Positions 37,260-46,990 of a stretch of 64,000 nt of DNA are shown one piece after another. Source of the DNA: Ideonella alba (GTDB lineage: Bacteria; Pseudomonadota; Gammaproteobacteria; Burkholderiales; Burkholderiaceae_C); NCBI RefSeq assembly GCF_018069875.1, contig NZ_JAGQDF010000003.1, forward strand, positions 124,001 through 188,000. Direction: 5' to 3'. A model generated the notes under the pieces. It had not been told where the DNA came from. It was given only the letters and a program-made list of their open reading frames with translations, and did not search any database. The translations under genes and the position numbers were made by a program. Numbering within the stretch: position 1 is the stretch's first letter; each line of letters starts with the position of its first letter.

Positions 37260-37805
37260 ATGCCCTCGTCCTACGCACCCCGCCTCGCCCACATGGGCAT
37301 CGCCTGCTTCGACATCGAGCGGATGATCGACTTCTACACCTCGGTGTTCGACCTGCAGCTCACCGACCGCGGCGTGGGCTTCACCTTTCCCTATCCGCTG
37401 GCCTTCATGAGCGCGCGCTCGGACCAGCACCACCAGGTGGCGCTGTCCCAGAACCGGCCCGCCGGCTCACCCAGCACGATCATGCAGGTCTCGTTCAAGG
37501 TCGACACCATCGACGCCCTGCGCGAGGCCCGCCGGCGCGCGCTGGACAAGGGCGCGACCGCGATGCGCGGCCTGAACCATGCCAACGCGCTGTCGATCTA
37601 CTGCCTGGACCCCGAGGGCAACACGCTCGAGGTCTACCTCGACACGCCCTGGTACGTGACGCAGCCGCACGGCGACCCGCTGGACCTGGACCGTCCGGAC
37701 GAAGAGATCTGGGCCGAGACCGAGCGCATCGCCAAGGCCGATCCCACTTTCATGCCGCAGGCCGAGTGGGCCGCGCGCTTCGAGGCCCGTCAGCGGCAGC
37801 TGTGA
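37260..37805 (+). CDS. VOC-family (glyoxalase/extradiol dioxygenase-like) protein
   Basis: 181 residues. Two beta-alpha-beta-beta-beta modules: the first begins RLAHMGIACFDIERMIDFYTSVF, the second TIMQVSFKVDTIDALREARRRA. Metal ligands expected for a VOC enzyme are present as His in LAHMGI, His in DQHHQVALS and Glu in GNTLEVYLDTPWYV. The C-terminal tail (LDLDRPDEEIWAETERIAKADPTFMPQAEW) matches VOC proteins found in aromatic catabolic clusters. Likely a ring-cleavage or isomerising dioxygenase-type step. The start has GGAGG upstream. It ends 1 bp before the GTG of the hydroxylase gene. Confidence 0.85.
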   Translation: MPSSYAPRLAHMGIACFDIERMIDFYTSVFDLQLTDRGVGFTFPYPLAFMSARSDQHHQVALSQNRPAGSPSTIMQVSFKVDTIDALREARRRALDKGATAMRGLNHANALSIYCLDPEGNTLEVYLDTPWYVTQPHGDPLDLDRPDEEIWAETERIAKADPTFMPQAEWAARFEARQRQL

Positions 37806-37806
37806 G

Positions 37807-39411
37807 GTGAAGTCCTTCGCTGCATCGCGGCACGCCGATGTGCTGGTCATCGGCCTGGGGCCCACTGGCGCCACGCTGGCCGGGCTGCTGGCCCGGCGCG
37901 GCCTGCGCGTGGCGGTGTTCGACCGCCTGCCCGACCTGTACCCGCTGCCGCGCGCGATCGGGCTGGACCACGAGGCGCTGCGCCTGTGGCAGTCGCTGGG
38001 CCTGGCCGAGACGCTGGCGCCGCACATCGCCCCCTACCGGCCCAGCGAGTACCGCGGCGTCAGCGGGCGACTGATCAAGCGGCTGGACATGGCGCCGCCC
38101 CCGCACAAGCTGGGCTGGGCGCCGAACTGGGTCTTCGACCAGCCGGCGGTGGAGCGGGTGCTACGCGAGCATCTGGCCGCCCAGGCGAACGTGCACATCG
38201 GCCTGGCGCACGAGGTGCTCACGCTGGACGACGAGGGCGGCGGTGTCACGGCCACGATGCGCGATGCCACCGGCCACACCAGCACCTGGACCGCGGCCTA
38301 TGCAGTGGCCTGTGACGGTGGCGCCAGCCCGGTGCGCAAGCGGCTGGGCATCACGCTGGAAGACCTGCAGTTCGACGAGCCCTGGCTGGTGGTCGATGCC
38401 CATGTGCGGCCGGACAAGCTGGCCGAGCTGCCGCAAACCCAGGTGCAGTACTGCGAGCCCGAGCGACCCAGCACCTTTGTCGTCGGCCCGGGCACCCACC
38501 GCCGCTGGGAACTGATGCTGCTGCCCGGCGAGCCGCTGCACGAGCAGTGGCCCGAGGAGACGCTGTGGCCGCTGCTGGCCCGCTGGATCCGCCCGGGCGA
38601 GGCCACGCTGTGGCGCGCCGCGGCCTACCGCTTCCACGGCCTGGTCGCGCAGCGTTGGCGCGCCGGTCGCATCCTGCTGGCGGGCGACGCGGCGCACATG
38701 ACGCCACCCTTCATGGCCCAGGGCATGGTGCAGGGCCTGCGCGACGCCGCCAACCTGGCCTGGAAGCTGGCGCGCGTGCTGCACCACGGTGCGCCGGACA
38801 CGCTGCTCGACAGCTACGAGACCGAGCGCCGCCCGCATGTGGTCGCCACCACCCGCGCGGCGATGGCGCTGGGCCGCGTGATCTGCGAGCGTGACCCGGT
38901 GAAGGCGGCCGAGCGCGATGCCCGGCTGCTGGCCGAACACGGCGGCGCGGTGCCCACCACCGTGCGCCAGTCGATGCTGCCCGATCTGGTGGGCGGCCTG
39001 ATCGCCACCGACAGCCCGGGCGCGGGCAGCCTGTTCCCGCAGCCGCGCGTGCGCACCTCGCCCGATGGCGGCTGGGGCTGGCTCGACGAGGTGGGCGGCG
39101 ATGGCCTGCGCGTGCTGGCCGACGACCGTTCACTCACCGCTGCCGAGGCGGGCGCGCTGGAGGCGGCGCTGGCGCCGCTGCAGGGCCGGCTGCTGCGGCT
39201 GGTGGACGCCGACGTCGGCCCCACGCCCACCGGGCCCGGCCTGCGGGTGGCCGAGGAACACACGCTGCTGGCCGACTGGCTGCGCAGCCTGGGCGCGCGC
39301 TGCGCGCTGGTGCGGCCGGACCAGCAGGTCTACGCCACCGCTGCGGACGCCTCTGGCGCGCTGCGACACCTGGATCAGATCGCGGCCGCCATCGGGCCCC
39401 CTGAGCATTGA
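37807..39411 (+). CDS. FAD-dependent aromatic hydroxylase (MhpA/PHBH class)
   Basis: 534 residues starting with GTG, 1 bp after the VOC gene. FAD motifs: N-terminal G-x-G-x-x-G (VLVIGLGPTGATLAGLLARRG), the DG motif (AVACDGGASPVRKRLGI, about 175-190) and GDAAHMTPPFMAQGMVQGLRDAANLAWKL (about 295-325). A thioredoxin-like C-terminal domain (to residue 530) is typical of phenol hydroxylase/MhpA types. It would hydroxylate a phenolic ring with NAD(P)H and O2. With FAH, VOC and QOR proteins it defines a pathway for an unidentified aromatic acid. Confidence 0.9.
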   Translation: MKSFAASRHADVLVIGLGPTGATLAGLLARRGLRVAVFDRLPDLYPLPRAIGLDHEALRLWQSLGLAETLAPHIAPYRPSEYRGVSGRLIKRLDMAPPPHKLGWAPNWVFDQPAVERVLREHLAAQANVHIGLAHEVLTLDDEGGGVTATMRDATGHTSTWTAAYAVACDGGASPVRKRLGITLEDLQFDEPWLVVDAHVRPDKLAELPQTQVQYCEPERPSTFVVGPGTHRRWELMLLPGEPLHEQWPEETLWPLLARWIRPGEATLWRAAAYRFHGLVAQRWRAGRILLAGDAAHMTPPFMAQGMVQGLRDAANLAWKLARVLHHGAPDTLLDSYETERRPHVVATTRAAMALGRVICERDPVKAAERDARLLAEHGGAVPTTVRQSMLPDLVGGLIATDSPGAGSLFPQPRVRTSPDGGWGWLDEVGGDGLRVLADDRSLTAAEAGALEAALAPLQGRLLRLVDADVGPTPTGPGLRVAEEHTLLADWLRSLGARCALVRPDQQVYATAADASGALRHLDQIAAAIGPPEH

Positions 39412-39467
39412 AGCCGGCCCACACCGGGCCCGGTACCTTGGACAACGAGCAACACGCAGGAGACACC

Positions 39468-40439
39468 ATGCAACGCCGACAGTTCATCCTCCAGTCCCTG
39501 GCCGGCAGCGCGGCGCTCGCGGCGCCCTGGGCACGCGCGGCCGGCTGGCCCGAGCGGCCGATCCGTGTCGTGCAGGGCTTCGCGCCCGGCGGCAACGCCG
39601 ACACGATCGCGCGCATCGTTGGTGCCGAGATGGCCAAGGGGCTGGGCCAGCCGCTGGTGGTCGAGGCGGTGGCGGGGGCGGGCGGCACGCTGGCCTCGGC
39701 CGCCGTGGCGCGGGCCGCGCCGGACGGCTACTCGCTGCTGCTGGCCACCGGTGGTCACGCGGTGGCCGGCGCGTTGTACGAGAAGCTGCCCTACCAGACG
39801 GTGGCCAGCTTCCAGATGGTGTCCACCATCACCTTCTTCCCGTTCCTGATCGTCACCCAGGCCGAGTCCAGGCTGCGCAACCTGACCGAGCTGCTGGACG
39901 TCGCGCGCGCCAAGCCCGAGAGCGTGGCCTACGGCAGCGCGGGCGTGGGCTCGACACACCACCTGGCTGGCGAGTTGCTGTCGCGTCTGTCGGGGGCCCG
40001 GCTGCTGCACATCCCCTACAAGGGCGACGCGGCCGCGGTCACCGGTCTGCTGGCGGGCGACCTGCCCATGGTCATCGCCCCGCCCACCGCGGTACTGGGC
40101 CACCTCAAGTCCGGCAAGCTGCGGGCGTTGGCGGTCACCGGCGCACAGCGCTGGCCCGGCATGCCCGAGGTGCCCACCGTGGCCGAGCAGGGCGTGGCCG
40201 GCTACGACGTCCGCTCCTGGGCCGGCTGGATGCTGCCCACCGGCACGCCCGCCGCGGTGGTCGAGCGCCTGCAGGCCGAAACCCACCGGGTGCTGCAACT
40301 GCCCACGGTCAGTCAGCGCCTGGCGGAGATGGGCGGCGAAGCCCGCGGCAGCACGCCGCAGGAGATGACCGCGATGGTCGCGGCCGAGCTGCAGAAGTGG
40401 ACCCAGGTGGTCAGCGAGGCGAAGATCGCGCGCTTGTGA
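39468..40439 (+). CDS. Tripartite tricarboxylate transporter (Bug-type) substrate-binding protein
   Basis: 323 residues from the ATG at 39468 with AGGAG about 5 nt upstream. A Tat-like/Sec signal (MQRRQFILQSLAGSAALAAPWARA) precedes the Bug fold: WPERPIRVVQGFAPGGNADTIARIV, ATGGHAVAGALYEKLPYQ, YGSAGVGSTHHLAGELL, and the ending region VVERLQAETHRVLQLPTVSQRLAEMGGEARG. Bug receptors bind carboxylates in the periplasm, and here the substrate is probably the compound degraded by the operon. No TctA/TctB membrane components are in the window, so it is an orphan receptor like most Bug proteins. Confidence 0.93.
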   Translation: MQRRQFILQSLAGSAALAAPWARAAGWPERPIRVVQGFAPGGNADTIARIVGAEMAKGLGQPLVVEAVAGAGGTLASAAVARAAPDGYSLLLATGGHAVAGALYEKLPYQTVASFQMVSTITFFPFLIVTQAESRLRNLTELLDVARAKPESVAYGSAGVGSTHHLAGELLSRLSGARLLHIPYKGDAAAVTGLLAGDLPMVIAPPTAVLGHLKSGKLRALAVTGAQRWPGMPEVPTVAEQGVAGYDVRSWAGWMLPTGTPAAVVERLQAETHRVLQLPTVSQRLAEMGGEARGSTPQEMTAMVAAELQKWTQVVSEAKIARL

Positions 40440-40544
40440 GCGGGCAGCGCACTTGCTGATGCAGCATCGTGAGAAGCAGACCCATCCATCGACTGGTATC
40501 GGGAAGGTCAAGCCTCCTTGGCTGCGTGTACGTGTCGGTGTTCG

Positions 40545-40574
40545 GACGCCGTCACGTCCCCTTCAGACGGCGTC
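40545..40574. terminator. Hairpin between convergent genes
   Basis: Perfect 9-bp arms, GACGCCGTC (40545-40553) and GACGGCGTC (40566-40574), with a 12-base loop. It starts 3 bp beyond the stop codon of the HEPN gene (minus strand) and about 105 bp after the Bug gene. No U-tract follows on either strand, so termination is inferred from position. Confidence 0.45.
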
Positions 40575-40576
40575 GT

Positions 40577-41050
40577 TCATGAGCCGGCGCTCAGGCCCTG
40601 CCTCATCAGCACCGGGTGCTGCTGCGCAAACCAGGTGGCCACCTCGGCCAGGAAGGGCCGCACCCAGCCGATGGCCTCCTCCACCTCAGCGTCGGTGGAG
40701 AACTGGCCCGCCCGGTACTTGCGGTTGCGCCAGTCGCGCAAGGTGTCCAGTTCGTCAAACCGACCCTGGCCGAGTCCGATGGCCTGCCCCGCGCCCTCGA
40801 ACACCGCTGCGTGGTGGCCCTTGTCGCTGGTCGCCCGCCAGCCTTCGGCACAGGCCACCGCCAGGCTGGCCAGCAACACGGCGTCCCAGGCCGCGTCCAT
40901 GCGCGTTCCGGCCGACACCACCGTCTGGGTCGCATCCCGGAGCTTCACCTCGGCGGCCTGCAGCCAGGTGACGGTGTCGCGGGCGTTGGCGGCCTCGCGC
41001 TTCAGCGGCGAGCCGGGCTCACGGGCGATCTGCTGGAAGGAGCGCAGCAT
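40577..41050 (-). CDS. HEPN-domain protein, partner of the MNT gene
   Basis: 157 residues, nearly all alpha-helical. The layout fits HEPN proteins encoded next to minimal nucleotidyltransferases: an early helix with RDTVTWLQAAEVKLRDA, a middle segment with RATSDKGHHAAVFEGAG (R-x6-H, about residues 72-79), and a third helix with LRDWRNRKYRAG (about 104-115). In HepT toxins the RNase motif is R-x4-6-H-x-Y. Here the R-N-x-x-Y at 107-111 lacks the His, so nuclease activity is uncertain. The start overlaps the MNT gene by 32 bp in another frame, so they are translationally coupled. Confidence 0.75.
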   Translation of the reverse strand: MLRSFQQIAREPGSPLKREAANARDTVTWLQAAEVKLRDATQTVVSAGTRMDAAWDAVLLASLAVACAEGWRATSDKGHHAAVFEGAGQAIGLGQGRFDELDTLRDWRNRKYRAGQFSTDAEVEEAIGWVRPFLAEVATWFAQQHPVLMRQGLSAGS

Positions 41051-41618
41051 CCAGGTCTCCGATCAGGGGGATCCGCGGCCCTTGCACGATGCCCAGTGCA
41101 AAGCTCTCACCGCCGCGGAGCTGGTTCTTGAATGACTCGATGGTACTGGCGGTGGCGTGCACCGCGCGCCCCAGCGCGCGCCCGGCGGGCTTCAAGGCGG
41201 CGTTGAGCTTCAGCTCGGACGCCGGGCCCAGCACCAGCACATCCACATCGCTGCCGGCGCCCGCCGCGCCACGCGCCACCGAGCCGAAGACCAGCGCCAG
41301 GTCCACGCCCGGCTGGGTCGACAGCGCCTCGCGCAGCGTGCGAACCAGGGCGCTGTCCTGCTGCATCAGGGTCACCAGCGGCGCCAGCGCGGGGTCGGTG
41401 CTGGCGTAGTAGCGTGGCAGGCCGTCCTGCTGGCGCCGGGTGACCAGGCCGGCCGCGGTCCAGCGCTTCAGCAGGCGCGCCACGCCGCCCGGGTCCAGCC
41501 CTGCCTCGGCCGCCAGTTCACGCTGGCCAAAGCCGCGCCCGGGCTCGGCAAACAAGGCCCGCAGCGCCCGCAGGCGGCCCAGGCTGCCAAAGACTTCGAC
41601 CAGGGTGGCTTCGTTCAT
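41019..41618 (-). CDS. Minimal nucleotidyltransferase fused to a winged helix-turn-helix
   Basis: 199 residues. An N-terminal winged helix (about 1-75; RLRALRALFAEPGRGFGQRELAAEAGLDPGGVARLLKRWTAAGLV) resembles ArsR/MarR DNA-binding domains. The C-terminal MNT domain (about 100-195) has the nucleotidyltransferase signature G112-S113-x10-D124-V-D126 (FGSVARGAAGAGSDVDVLVLG). In MntA-HepT systems MNT antitoxins AMPylate the HEPN toxin. The fused DNA-binding domain would let this one also regulate its own promoter, where two palindromes lie just upstream of the start codon. Confidence 0.85.
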   Translation of the reverse strand: MNEATLVEVFGSLGRLRALRALFAEPGRGFGQRELAAEAGLDPGGVARLLKRWTAAGLVTRRQQDGLPRYYASTDPALAPLVTLMQQDSALVRTLREALSTQPGVDLALVFGSVARGAAGAGSDVDVLVLGPASELKLNAALKPAGRALGRAVHATASTIESFKNQLRGGESFALGIVQGPRIPLIGDLDAALLPADRP

Positions 41619-41637
41619 GCGCGACTGTTGTGGATAT

Positions 41638-41680
41638 GTCTACGATGTAGACGAATTGACTACAGTGTAGACCGATTGAC
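41638..41680. promoter_or_regulatory. Tandem 20-bp palindromic operator before the MNT/HEPN operon
   Basis: Two copies of a 20-bp unit. The first contains the perfect palindrome GTCTACGATGTAGAC (41638-41652, 6-bp arms). The second is GACTACAGTGTAGAC (41658-41672, one mismatch), exactly 20 bp away, and a partial third unit (TTGAC) follows. Both lie 20-55 bp upstream of the MNT start codon, overlapping a plausible minus-strand promoter (TAGTCA, 17 nt, ACATAT). The spacing of two helical turns suits cooperative binding of a dimeric winged-helix repressor, most simply the adjacent MNT fusion. Confidence 0.75.
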
Positions 41681-41925
41681 AACGGCTGGCCAGGGTGGCG
41701 CGTGGTGCGCTCGATGCCGCAGCACAGGCTGGATCAAGGAACGGCGGCGGTTCGCCTGGCGGACAAGCGCTGGACGGGACGGCGGATGCGCCGCGCACGC
41801 CTGCCGCCACGGGAATCAAAACCCGATCAAGAAGCGCCGGGCGCAGACACACATCGCGGTGGACGCGGCCCCGTCGATGTCATGGACGGCGGGTACGAAC
41901 ACGGTGTCGTCCCTGGCTGCCTGGG

Positions 41926-43308
41926 CTACTTGCCGATGCAAAACCGGCTGAAGATCTCACCCAGCAGATCGTCCGCACTGAAGCGCCCGGTGATCTGCTG
42001 CAGCGCCTGGTGCGCCAGCCGCAGCTCTTCAGCGAACAGGTCCAGCTGCGCATCGGCCTGCGCCGCGTGCTCGGTGGCCAGCGCCAGGTGTTCGGCACAC
42101 TGGCGCAGCGCCTGCACGTGGCGGGTGCGGGCGATGAACACGCCTTCGGGTGCGGCCTGCCAGCCGGCGCGTTCCAGCAGCGCGCGGCGCAGCGTCTCCA
42201 GGCCGGCGCCGGTCTTGGCGCTGATGAACAGGCCCTCGCGGTCGCCGGCCTCGGCGCGGTCGGCCTTGTTGTAGACCTGCAGCAGGCGCGCCGGGTCCAC
42301 GTGCTGCAGGCGCTGGCTGATCTGCGCGTCGGCGGCCTGGTAGTCGGGCTCGTCCAGGCGCGTCAGGTCGTGCAGGAAGACCACCGCGTCGGCGCCCTCG
42401 ATCGATTCCCAGCTGCGCGCCATGCCGATGCGCTCCACCTCGTCGCTGGCGGCGCTGTCGTCGCGCAGGCCGGCGGTGTCGGTGATGTGCAGCGGCACGC
42501 CCTCGATCTGGATGGTCTCGCTGACGCGGTCGCGGGTGGTGCCGGCGATGGGGGTGACGATGGCCAGCTCGGCGCCGGCCAGGGCGTTCAGCAGCGAGCT
42601 CTTGCCCACATTCGGTTGGCCGGCCAGCACCACGCGCAGGCCCTCGCGCAGCAGCGCGCCCTGGCGCGCCTGGCCCAGCACGCGCTGCACCGCGCTGGCG
42701 ATGGCCGCCAGCTGGCCGCGGGCGTCGGCCTTCTCGAGGAAGTCGATCTCCTCCTCGGGGAAGTCCAGCGTGGCCTCCACCAGCATGCGCAGCCGCACGA
42801 TGCGCTCGGCCAGGCCGTCCACCTCGTGTGAGAAGGCGCCGCCCAGCGAGCGGCTGGCGCTGCGCGCGGCGGCCTCGGTGCTGGCGTCGATCAGGTCGGC
42901 CACGGCCTCGGCCTGGGCCAGGTCGAGCTTGTCGTTGAGGAAGGCGCGCTGCGTGAACTCGCCCGGCTCGGCCACGCGCAGGCCGAGGCTGGCACCGGCC
43001 TCCAGGCAGCGCGCCAGCAGCAGCTGCAGCACCACCGGGCCGCCGTGGGCCTGCAGCTCCAGCACGTCCTCGCCGGTGTAGCTGTGCGGCGCCGGGAAGT
43101 GCAGCGCCAGGCCGTGGTCGATCGCACTGCCGTCGGCCGCGCGCAGCGGGCCGTAGTGCGCGTGGCGGGGCTTCAGCGGCGTGCCGACCAGAGCGTCGAT
43201 CAGCGGCCGCAGGTCGCGCCCCGAGGCGCGCACGATGCCCACCGCGCCGCGGCCGGGGGCGGTGGCAATGGCCACGATCGGGTCGTGCAGGCGGGCGAGA
43301 TCGCTCAT
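41926..43308 (-). CDS. mnmE: tRNA modification GTPase MnmE
   Basis: 460 residues, full length. An N-terminal folate-binding domain begins [22 protein letters not shown] helical domain surrounds the GTPase core (about 220-375): G1 [13 protein letters not shown], the TTRD G2 loop, G3 DTAGLRDD, and G4 NKAD. The C-terminus ends F-C-I-G-K, the invariant MnmE tail with the essential Cys. With MnmG it installs the cmnm5 group on U34 of several tRNAs. The gene stands alone here, and 245 bp without a recognisable gene separate its end from the MNT operator. Confidence 0.98.
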   Translation of the reverse strand: MSDLARLHDPIVAIATAPGRGAVGIVRASGRDLRPLIDALVGTPLKPRHAHYGPLRAADGSAIDHGLALHFPAPHSYTGEDVLELQAHGGPVVLQLLLARCLEAGASLGLRVAEPGEFTQRAFLNDKLDLAQAEAVADLIDASTEAAARSASRSLGGAFSHEVDGLAERIVRLRMLVEATLDFPEEEIDFLEKADARGQLAAIASAVQRVLGQARQGALLREGLRVVLAGQPNVGKSSLLNALAGAELAIVTPIAGTTRDRVSETIQIEGVPLHITDTAGLRDDSAASDEVERIGMARSWESIEGADAVVFLHDLTRLDEPDYQAADAQISQRLQHVDPARLLQVYNKADRAEAGDREGLFISAKTGAGLETLRRALLERAGWQAAPEGVFIARTRHVQALRQCAEHLALATEHAAQADAQLDLFAEELRLAHQALQQITGRFSADDLLGEIFSRFCIGK

Positions 43309-43420
43309 GGCGCGATTGTCCAGCCAGCTCGCATCTGTAGTTTGAGTACATACAAACCACGATGACCCCTCGAATACCCCTGCAGTGACATCGATTTCAC
43401 CGGGAAACTACGCACTTAAC

Positions 43421-43436
43421 GAAGTAGTTTTACTTC
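43421..43436. promoter_or_regulatory. Palindromic operator-like site upstream of the pullulanase gene
   Basis: GAAGTAGTTTTACTTC is a palindrome with 6-bp arms and a 4-base centre, 35 bp before the pullulanase start. It overlaps a second inverted repeat, AAACTAC (43405-43411) with GTAGTTT (43424-43430). A further GTAGTTT is at 43337. LacI-type maltodextrin regulators bind sites of this general form. No regulator gene is adjacent, so the assignment is inference. Confidence 0.5.
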
Positions 43437-43471
43437 AATACGATCGCGCCGGAGAACACGAGGAGACGCAG

Positions 43472-46400
43472 ATGGCAACCTGGACGGGTGCGTTGGGACG
43501 GTGGCTGCGGCAGGTGCTGCTGCTGGTGCTGATGGGCATGGGGCTGAGCGGCTGCGGGGGCTCGGACGACCGGCTCTCGCTGTCGGATGCCAATGCCGCC
43601 GACGAACAGGCGGTGCTGTCCGCCGTGCCGGTCACGCGCCGCAGTGCCACATCGGCCACGGCGGCCACCACGTTGCGCATCCACTACCGCCGCAACAACG
43701 CCGACTACGACGGCTGGCAGGTGCACAGCTGGGGCGCCGCGCAGGACCCGGGCTGGAACAACGGCTGGAACGCCAGCGGCAGCGATGACTTCGGCGCCGT
43801 CTACGACATCCCGCTGAACGCCGACACCGGCAATGTCGGCTACCTGTTCCACAAGGGCGACTGGAAGGACCATGGCGGTGCCGACCAGGGCTACACGCTG
43901 GTGCAGGGCCGCGCCAACGAGATCTGGCGCCTGGAGGGCGACGGCACCACCTACCTGAGCAACCCGCTCAACTCGGGCCCGCCCGACATCAGCACGGTGC
44001 GCGTGCACTACCAGCGCTACGCCGGCGACTACGCCGCCTGGGGCCTGCACCTGTGGAACGGCAGCGGCCTGGACACCGCGCGCCTGGCGGGCCTGCCGAT
44101 CGAGGACTGGAACGCGCCGCTCGCCTTCGACCGCATGCCCGGCTACAGCGCCGGCAGCGGCGAGGTGGTGTTCGATCTGCCCGTGCTCAACCCCAAGGAC
44201 GATGCCAACCGGCGCGGCGTGGAGTTCATCATCCACGGCATGCCGCCCAACCAGAACGACAAGGATGGGCGCTCGAACAACATCCGCGTCGACTACGCGG
44301 CGCTGACCATCGCCGGCCAGGTGGGCCATGTCTGGCTGGTGGAGCAGGACGCCACCGTCTACGTCACCCGGCCCGACACCCGCTCGGTCTCCAGCACCGA
44401 TGCGCGTGCGGTGTGGCTGAACCGCCAGCTGATCCAGTGGCCGCGCGTGCAGGCCACCGGCCAGGTCCGGCTGTACCACTCGATGAACGGCCAGATCAGC
44501 GTGGCGCTGGACCAGCCGGTCAGCGGGGCCGACGGCTACCTGGCGCTGGACGCCTTCACCGGCCAGGTGCCCACTGACGCCGCCACCCGCTTCAAGTGGG
44601 TGGGCAAGGGCGCGGTCTTCAGCGTGCGCGACGCCGACCTGCGCCGCCTGCCGCGCCTGCACACCGCCCAACTGGTGCTGGTGCAGGAGAACGACGCCGG
44701 CCAGGTGCAGAACGCCACCACGCTGCAGGTGGCCGGTGCGCTGGACGACCTGTACGCGGCCGCCGAGGGCGTGACCGACCTGGGTGCCCAGGTCAGTGGC
44801 GGCCGCACCACCTTCAAGCTGTGGGCGCCCACCGCGCAGAAGGTGGCGCTGTTCCGCTACCCCGACGGCAACGGCCCGGCCAGCAGCGCCGAGGACATGC
44901 AGTTCGACCCGGCCACCGGCATCTGGCAGCTCAGCCGCGACGGCGACCTCTCCGGCACCTACTACCGCTTCGGCGTGAAGGTCTTCGTGCGCGGCGTGGG
45001 CGTGGTGCGCAACCTGGTGACCGATCCCTACTCGCTGGGCCTGTCGGCCAACAGCCGGCGTAGCCTGGTGGCGAGCCTGGACGCCCATGCGCTCAAGCCC
45101 ACCGGCTGGGACGCCAGCGCGCCGCCCGACCGCGTGGCGGCGGCGCCGGACATGTCGATCTATGAACTCCATGTGCGCGACTTCTCGGCCAACGACGCCA
45201 GCGTGCCCGCGGCGCACCGCGGCACCTACCTGGCCTTCACCCACCCGCGTGCCGACGGCGTGAAGCACCTGCAGGCGCTGGCCCAGGCCGGCCTGACCGA
45301 CGTGCACCTGCTGCCCAGCTTCGACATCGCCAGCGTGCCCGAGCGCGGCTGCGTCACGCCCAGCCCGTCGGGCGCGCCGGACTCGGCCGACCAGCAGGCC
45401 GCGGTGGCGGCCACCGCCGGCCAGGACTGCTTCAACTGGGGCTACGACCCCTGGCACTTCACCACGCCCGACGGCGCCTATGCAACGCGGGTGTCCGACG
45501 GCGCGGCGCGCATCGTCGAGTTCCGCCGCATGGTGCAGGCGCTCAACGGCCTGGGCCTGCGGGTGGGCATGGACGTGGTCTACAACCACACCTCGGCCTC
45601 GGGCCAGAACGATCGCTCGGTGCTGGACCGCGTGGTGCCCGGCTACTACCACCGGCTGGGCGCCAGCGGCGACATCGAGCGCTCCAGCTGCTGCGAGAAC
45701 ACCGCCACCGAGAACCGCATGATGGGCAAGCTGATGATCGACTCGGTCGTCACCTGGGCCCGCGACTACCACGTCAGCAGCTTCCGCTTCGACCTGATGG
45801 GCCACCAGCCACGCAGCGTGATGGTGGCGCTGAAGGAGCGCCTGCGCACCACCGTCGGCCGCGAGGTGCAGCTGATCGGCGAGGGCTGGAACTTCGGCGA
45901 GGTGGCCAATGGCGCGCGCTTCGTGCAGGCCGAGATGCTGTCAATGAACGGCACCGGCATCGGCACCTTCAACCCGATGCTGCGCGACGCGCTGCGTGGC
46001 GGCGGCTGCTGCGACAGCGGCAGCGCGCTGATCGCCAACCAGGGCTATGTCAACGGCCTGTGGTTCGACCCGAACGACCAGGGCGGCGGCCGCTCGCGCA
46101 ACGACCTGATGTGGCTGGGCGACGTGATCAAGGCCGGCCTGGCCGGCTCGATCCGCAGCTACACGCTGACCACCCACTGGGACGCCACGCTGCCGCTGGA
46201 GCAGATCAACGTGGGCGGCCTGCCGGCCGGCTACGTGACCGACCCGTCGGAGGTGGTGAACTACTTCGAGAACCACGACAACCAGACCTTCTTCGACATC
46301 AACGCCTACCGCCTGCCGCTGGCCACCTCGCGCGAGGACCGCGCCCGCGTGCAGATGCTGGGCGCCGCGCTGAACACCTTCGCCCAGGGCGTGGCCTACT

Positions 46401-46990
46401 TCCACGCCGGTGTGGACACGCTGCGCAGCAAGTCGATGGACCGCAACAGCTACGACTCGGGCGACTGGTTCAACCGCCTGGACTGGACCTACGCCGACAA
46501 CAACTTCGGCGTCGGCCTGCCGCCGCAGCGCGACAACGGCAATGAGTGGGGCATGATCCAGCCGCGCCTGGCCAACCCGCTGATCAAGCCCACCGGCACC
46601 GAGATCGGCTGGACGCGCGACGTCTTCCGCGACCTGCTGCGCATCCGCGCCAGCTCCACGCTGCTGCGCCTGCGCAGCGCCGACGACATCAAGGCCCGGC
46701 TGCGCTTCGTCAACACCGGCTCGGCCCAGGTGCCCACGGTGCTGGCCGCGGTGCTCGACGGCGACGGCTACCCGGGGGCGAACTTCCGCCGCCTGGCCTA
46801 CGCCGTCAACGTGGGCAAGGACACGCAGTCCTTCAGCGCCGACGCGCTCAAGGCCAGCGGCTGGCAGCTGCACCCGGTGCACCGCTCGCCGCAGGCGGCC
46901 GATGCGCGCGCCAGGCTGGCCACGCTGGACGGCGCCACCGGCACGCTCAGCGTGCCGGCGCGCACCGCGGTGGTCTTCGTCATCGAGTGA
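43472..46990 (+). CDS. pulA: Pullulanase-type alpha-1,6-glucosidase, lipoprotein
   Basis: 1172 residues from the ATG at 43472, which has AGGAG 6 nt upstream; the frame is open to 43385 but without a start signal. The lipobox L-S-G-C is at 25-28. Two CBM41-like PUD modules follow (about 65-165 and 170-300; both with VHYxR). A GH13 catalytic domain contains [20 protein letters not shown], the nucleophile Asp in [10 protein letters not shown], the acid Glu in LIGEGWNF, and ENHDNQTF. The C-terminal beta-domain resembles DUF3372. The enzyme debranches pullulan, amylopectin or glycogen at the cell surface or in the periplasm. It is convergent with the PepSY gene (11 bp overlap). Confidence 0.93.
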   Translation: MATWTGALGRWLRQVLLLVLMGMGLSGCGGSDDRLSLSDANAADEQAVLSAVPVTRRSATSATAATTLRIHYRRNNADYDGWQVHSWGAAQDPGWNNGWNASGSDDFGAVYDIPLNADTGNVGYLFHKGDWKDHGGADQGYTLVQGRANEIWRLEGDGTTYLSNPLNSGPPDISTVRVHYQRYAGDYAAWGLHLWNGSGLDTARLAGLPIEDWNAPLAFDRMPGYSAGSGEVVFDLPVLNPKDDANRRGVEFIIHGMPPNQNDKDGRSNNIRVDYAALTIAGQVGHVWLVEQDATVYVTRPDTRSVSSTDARAVWLNRQLIQWPRVQATGQVRLYHSMNGQISVALDQPVSGADGYLALDAFTGQVPTDAATRFKWVGKGAVFSVRDADLRRLPRLHTAQLVLVQENDAGQVQNATTLQVAGALDDLYAAAEGVTDLGAQVSGGRTTFKLWAPTAQKVALFRYPDGNGPASSAEDMQFDPATGIWQLSRDGDLSGTYYRFGVKVFVRGVGVVRNLVTDPYSLGLSANSRRSLVASLDAHALKPTGWDASAPPDRVAAAPDMSIYELHVRDFSANDASVPAAHRGTYLAFTHPRADGVKHLQALAQAGLTDVHLLPSFDIASVPERGCVTPSPSGAPDSADQQAAVAATAGQDCFNWGYDPWHFTTPDGAYATRVSDGAARIVEFRRMVQALNGLGLRVGMDVVYNHTSASGQNDRSVLDRVVPGYYHRLGASGDIERSSCCENTATENRMMGKLMIDSVVTWARDYHVSSFRFDLMGHQPRSVMVALKERLRTTVGREVQLIGEGWNFGEVANGARFVQAEMLSMNGTGIGTFNPMLRDALRGGGCCDSGSALIANQGYVNGLWFDPNDQGGGRSRNDLMWLGDVIKAGLAGSIRSYTLTTHWDATLPLEQINVGGLPAGYVTDPSEVVNYFENHDNQTFFDINAYRLPLATSREDRARVQMLGAALNTFAQGVAYFHAGVDTLRSKSMDRNSYDSGDWFNRLDWTYADNNFGVGLPPQRDNGNEWGMIQPRLANPLIKPTGTEIGWTRDVFRDLLRIRASSTLLRLRSADDIKARLRFVNTGSAQVPTVLAAVLDGDGYPGANFRRLAYAVNVGKDTQSFSADALKASGWQLHPVHRSPQAADARARLATLDGATGTLSVPARTAVVFVIE

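Noticed and set aside
41681-41925. Possible gene remnant between the MNT operator and mnmE
   Set aside because: Short open frames occur on both strands but none has a start with ribosome-binding site or a recognisable motif; the stretch holds nothing I can name.
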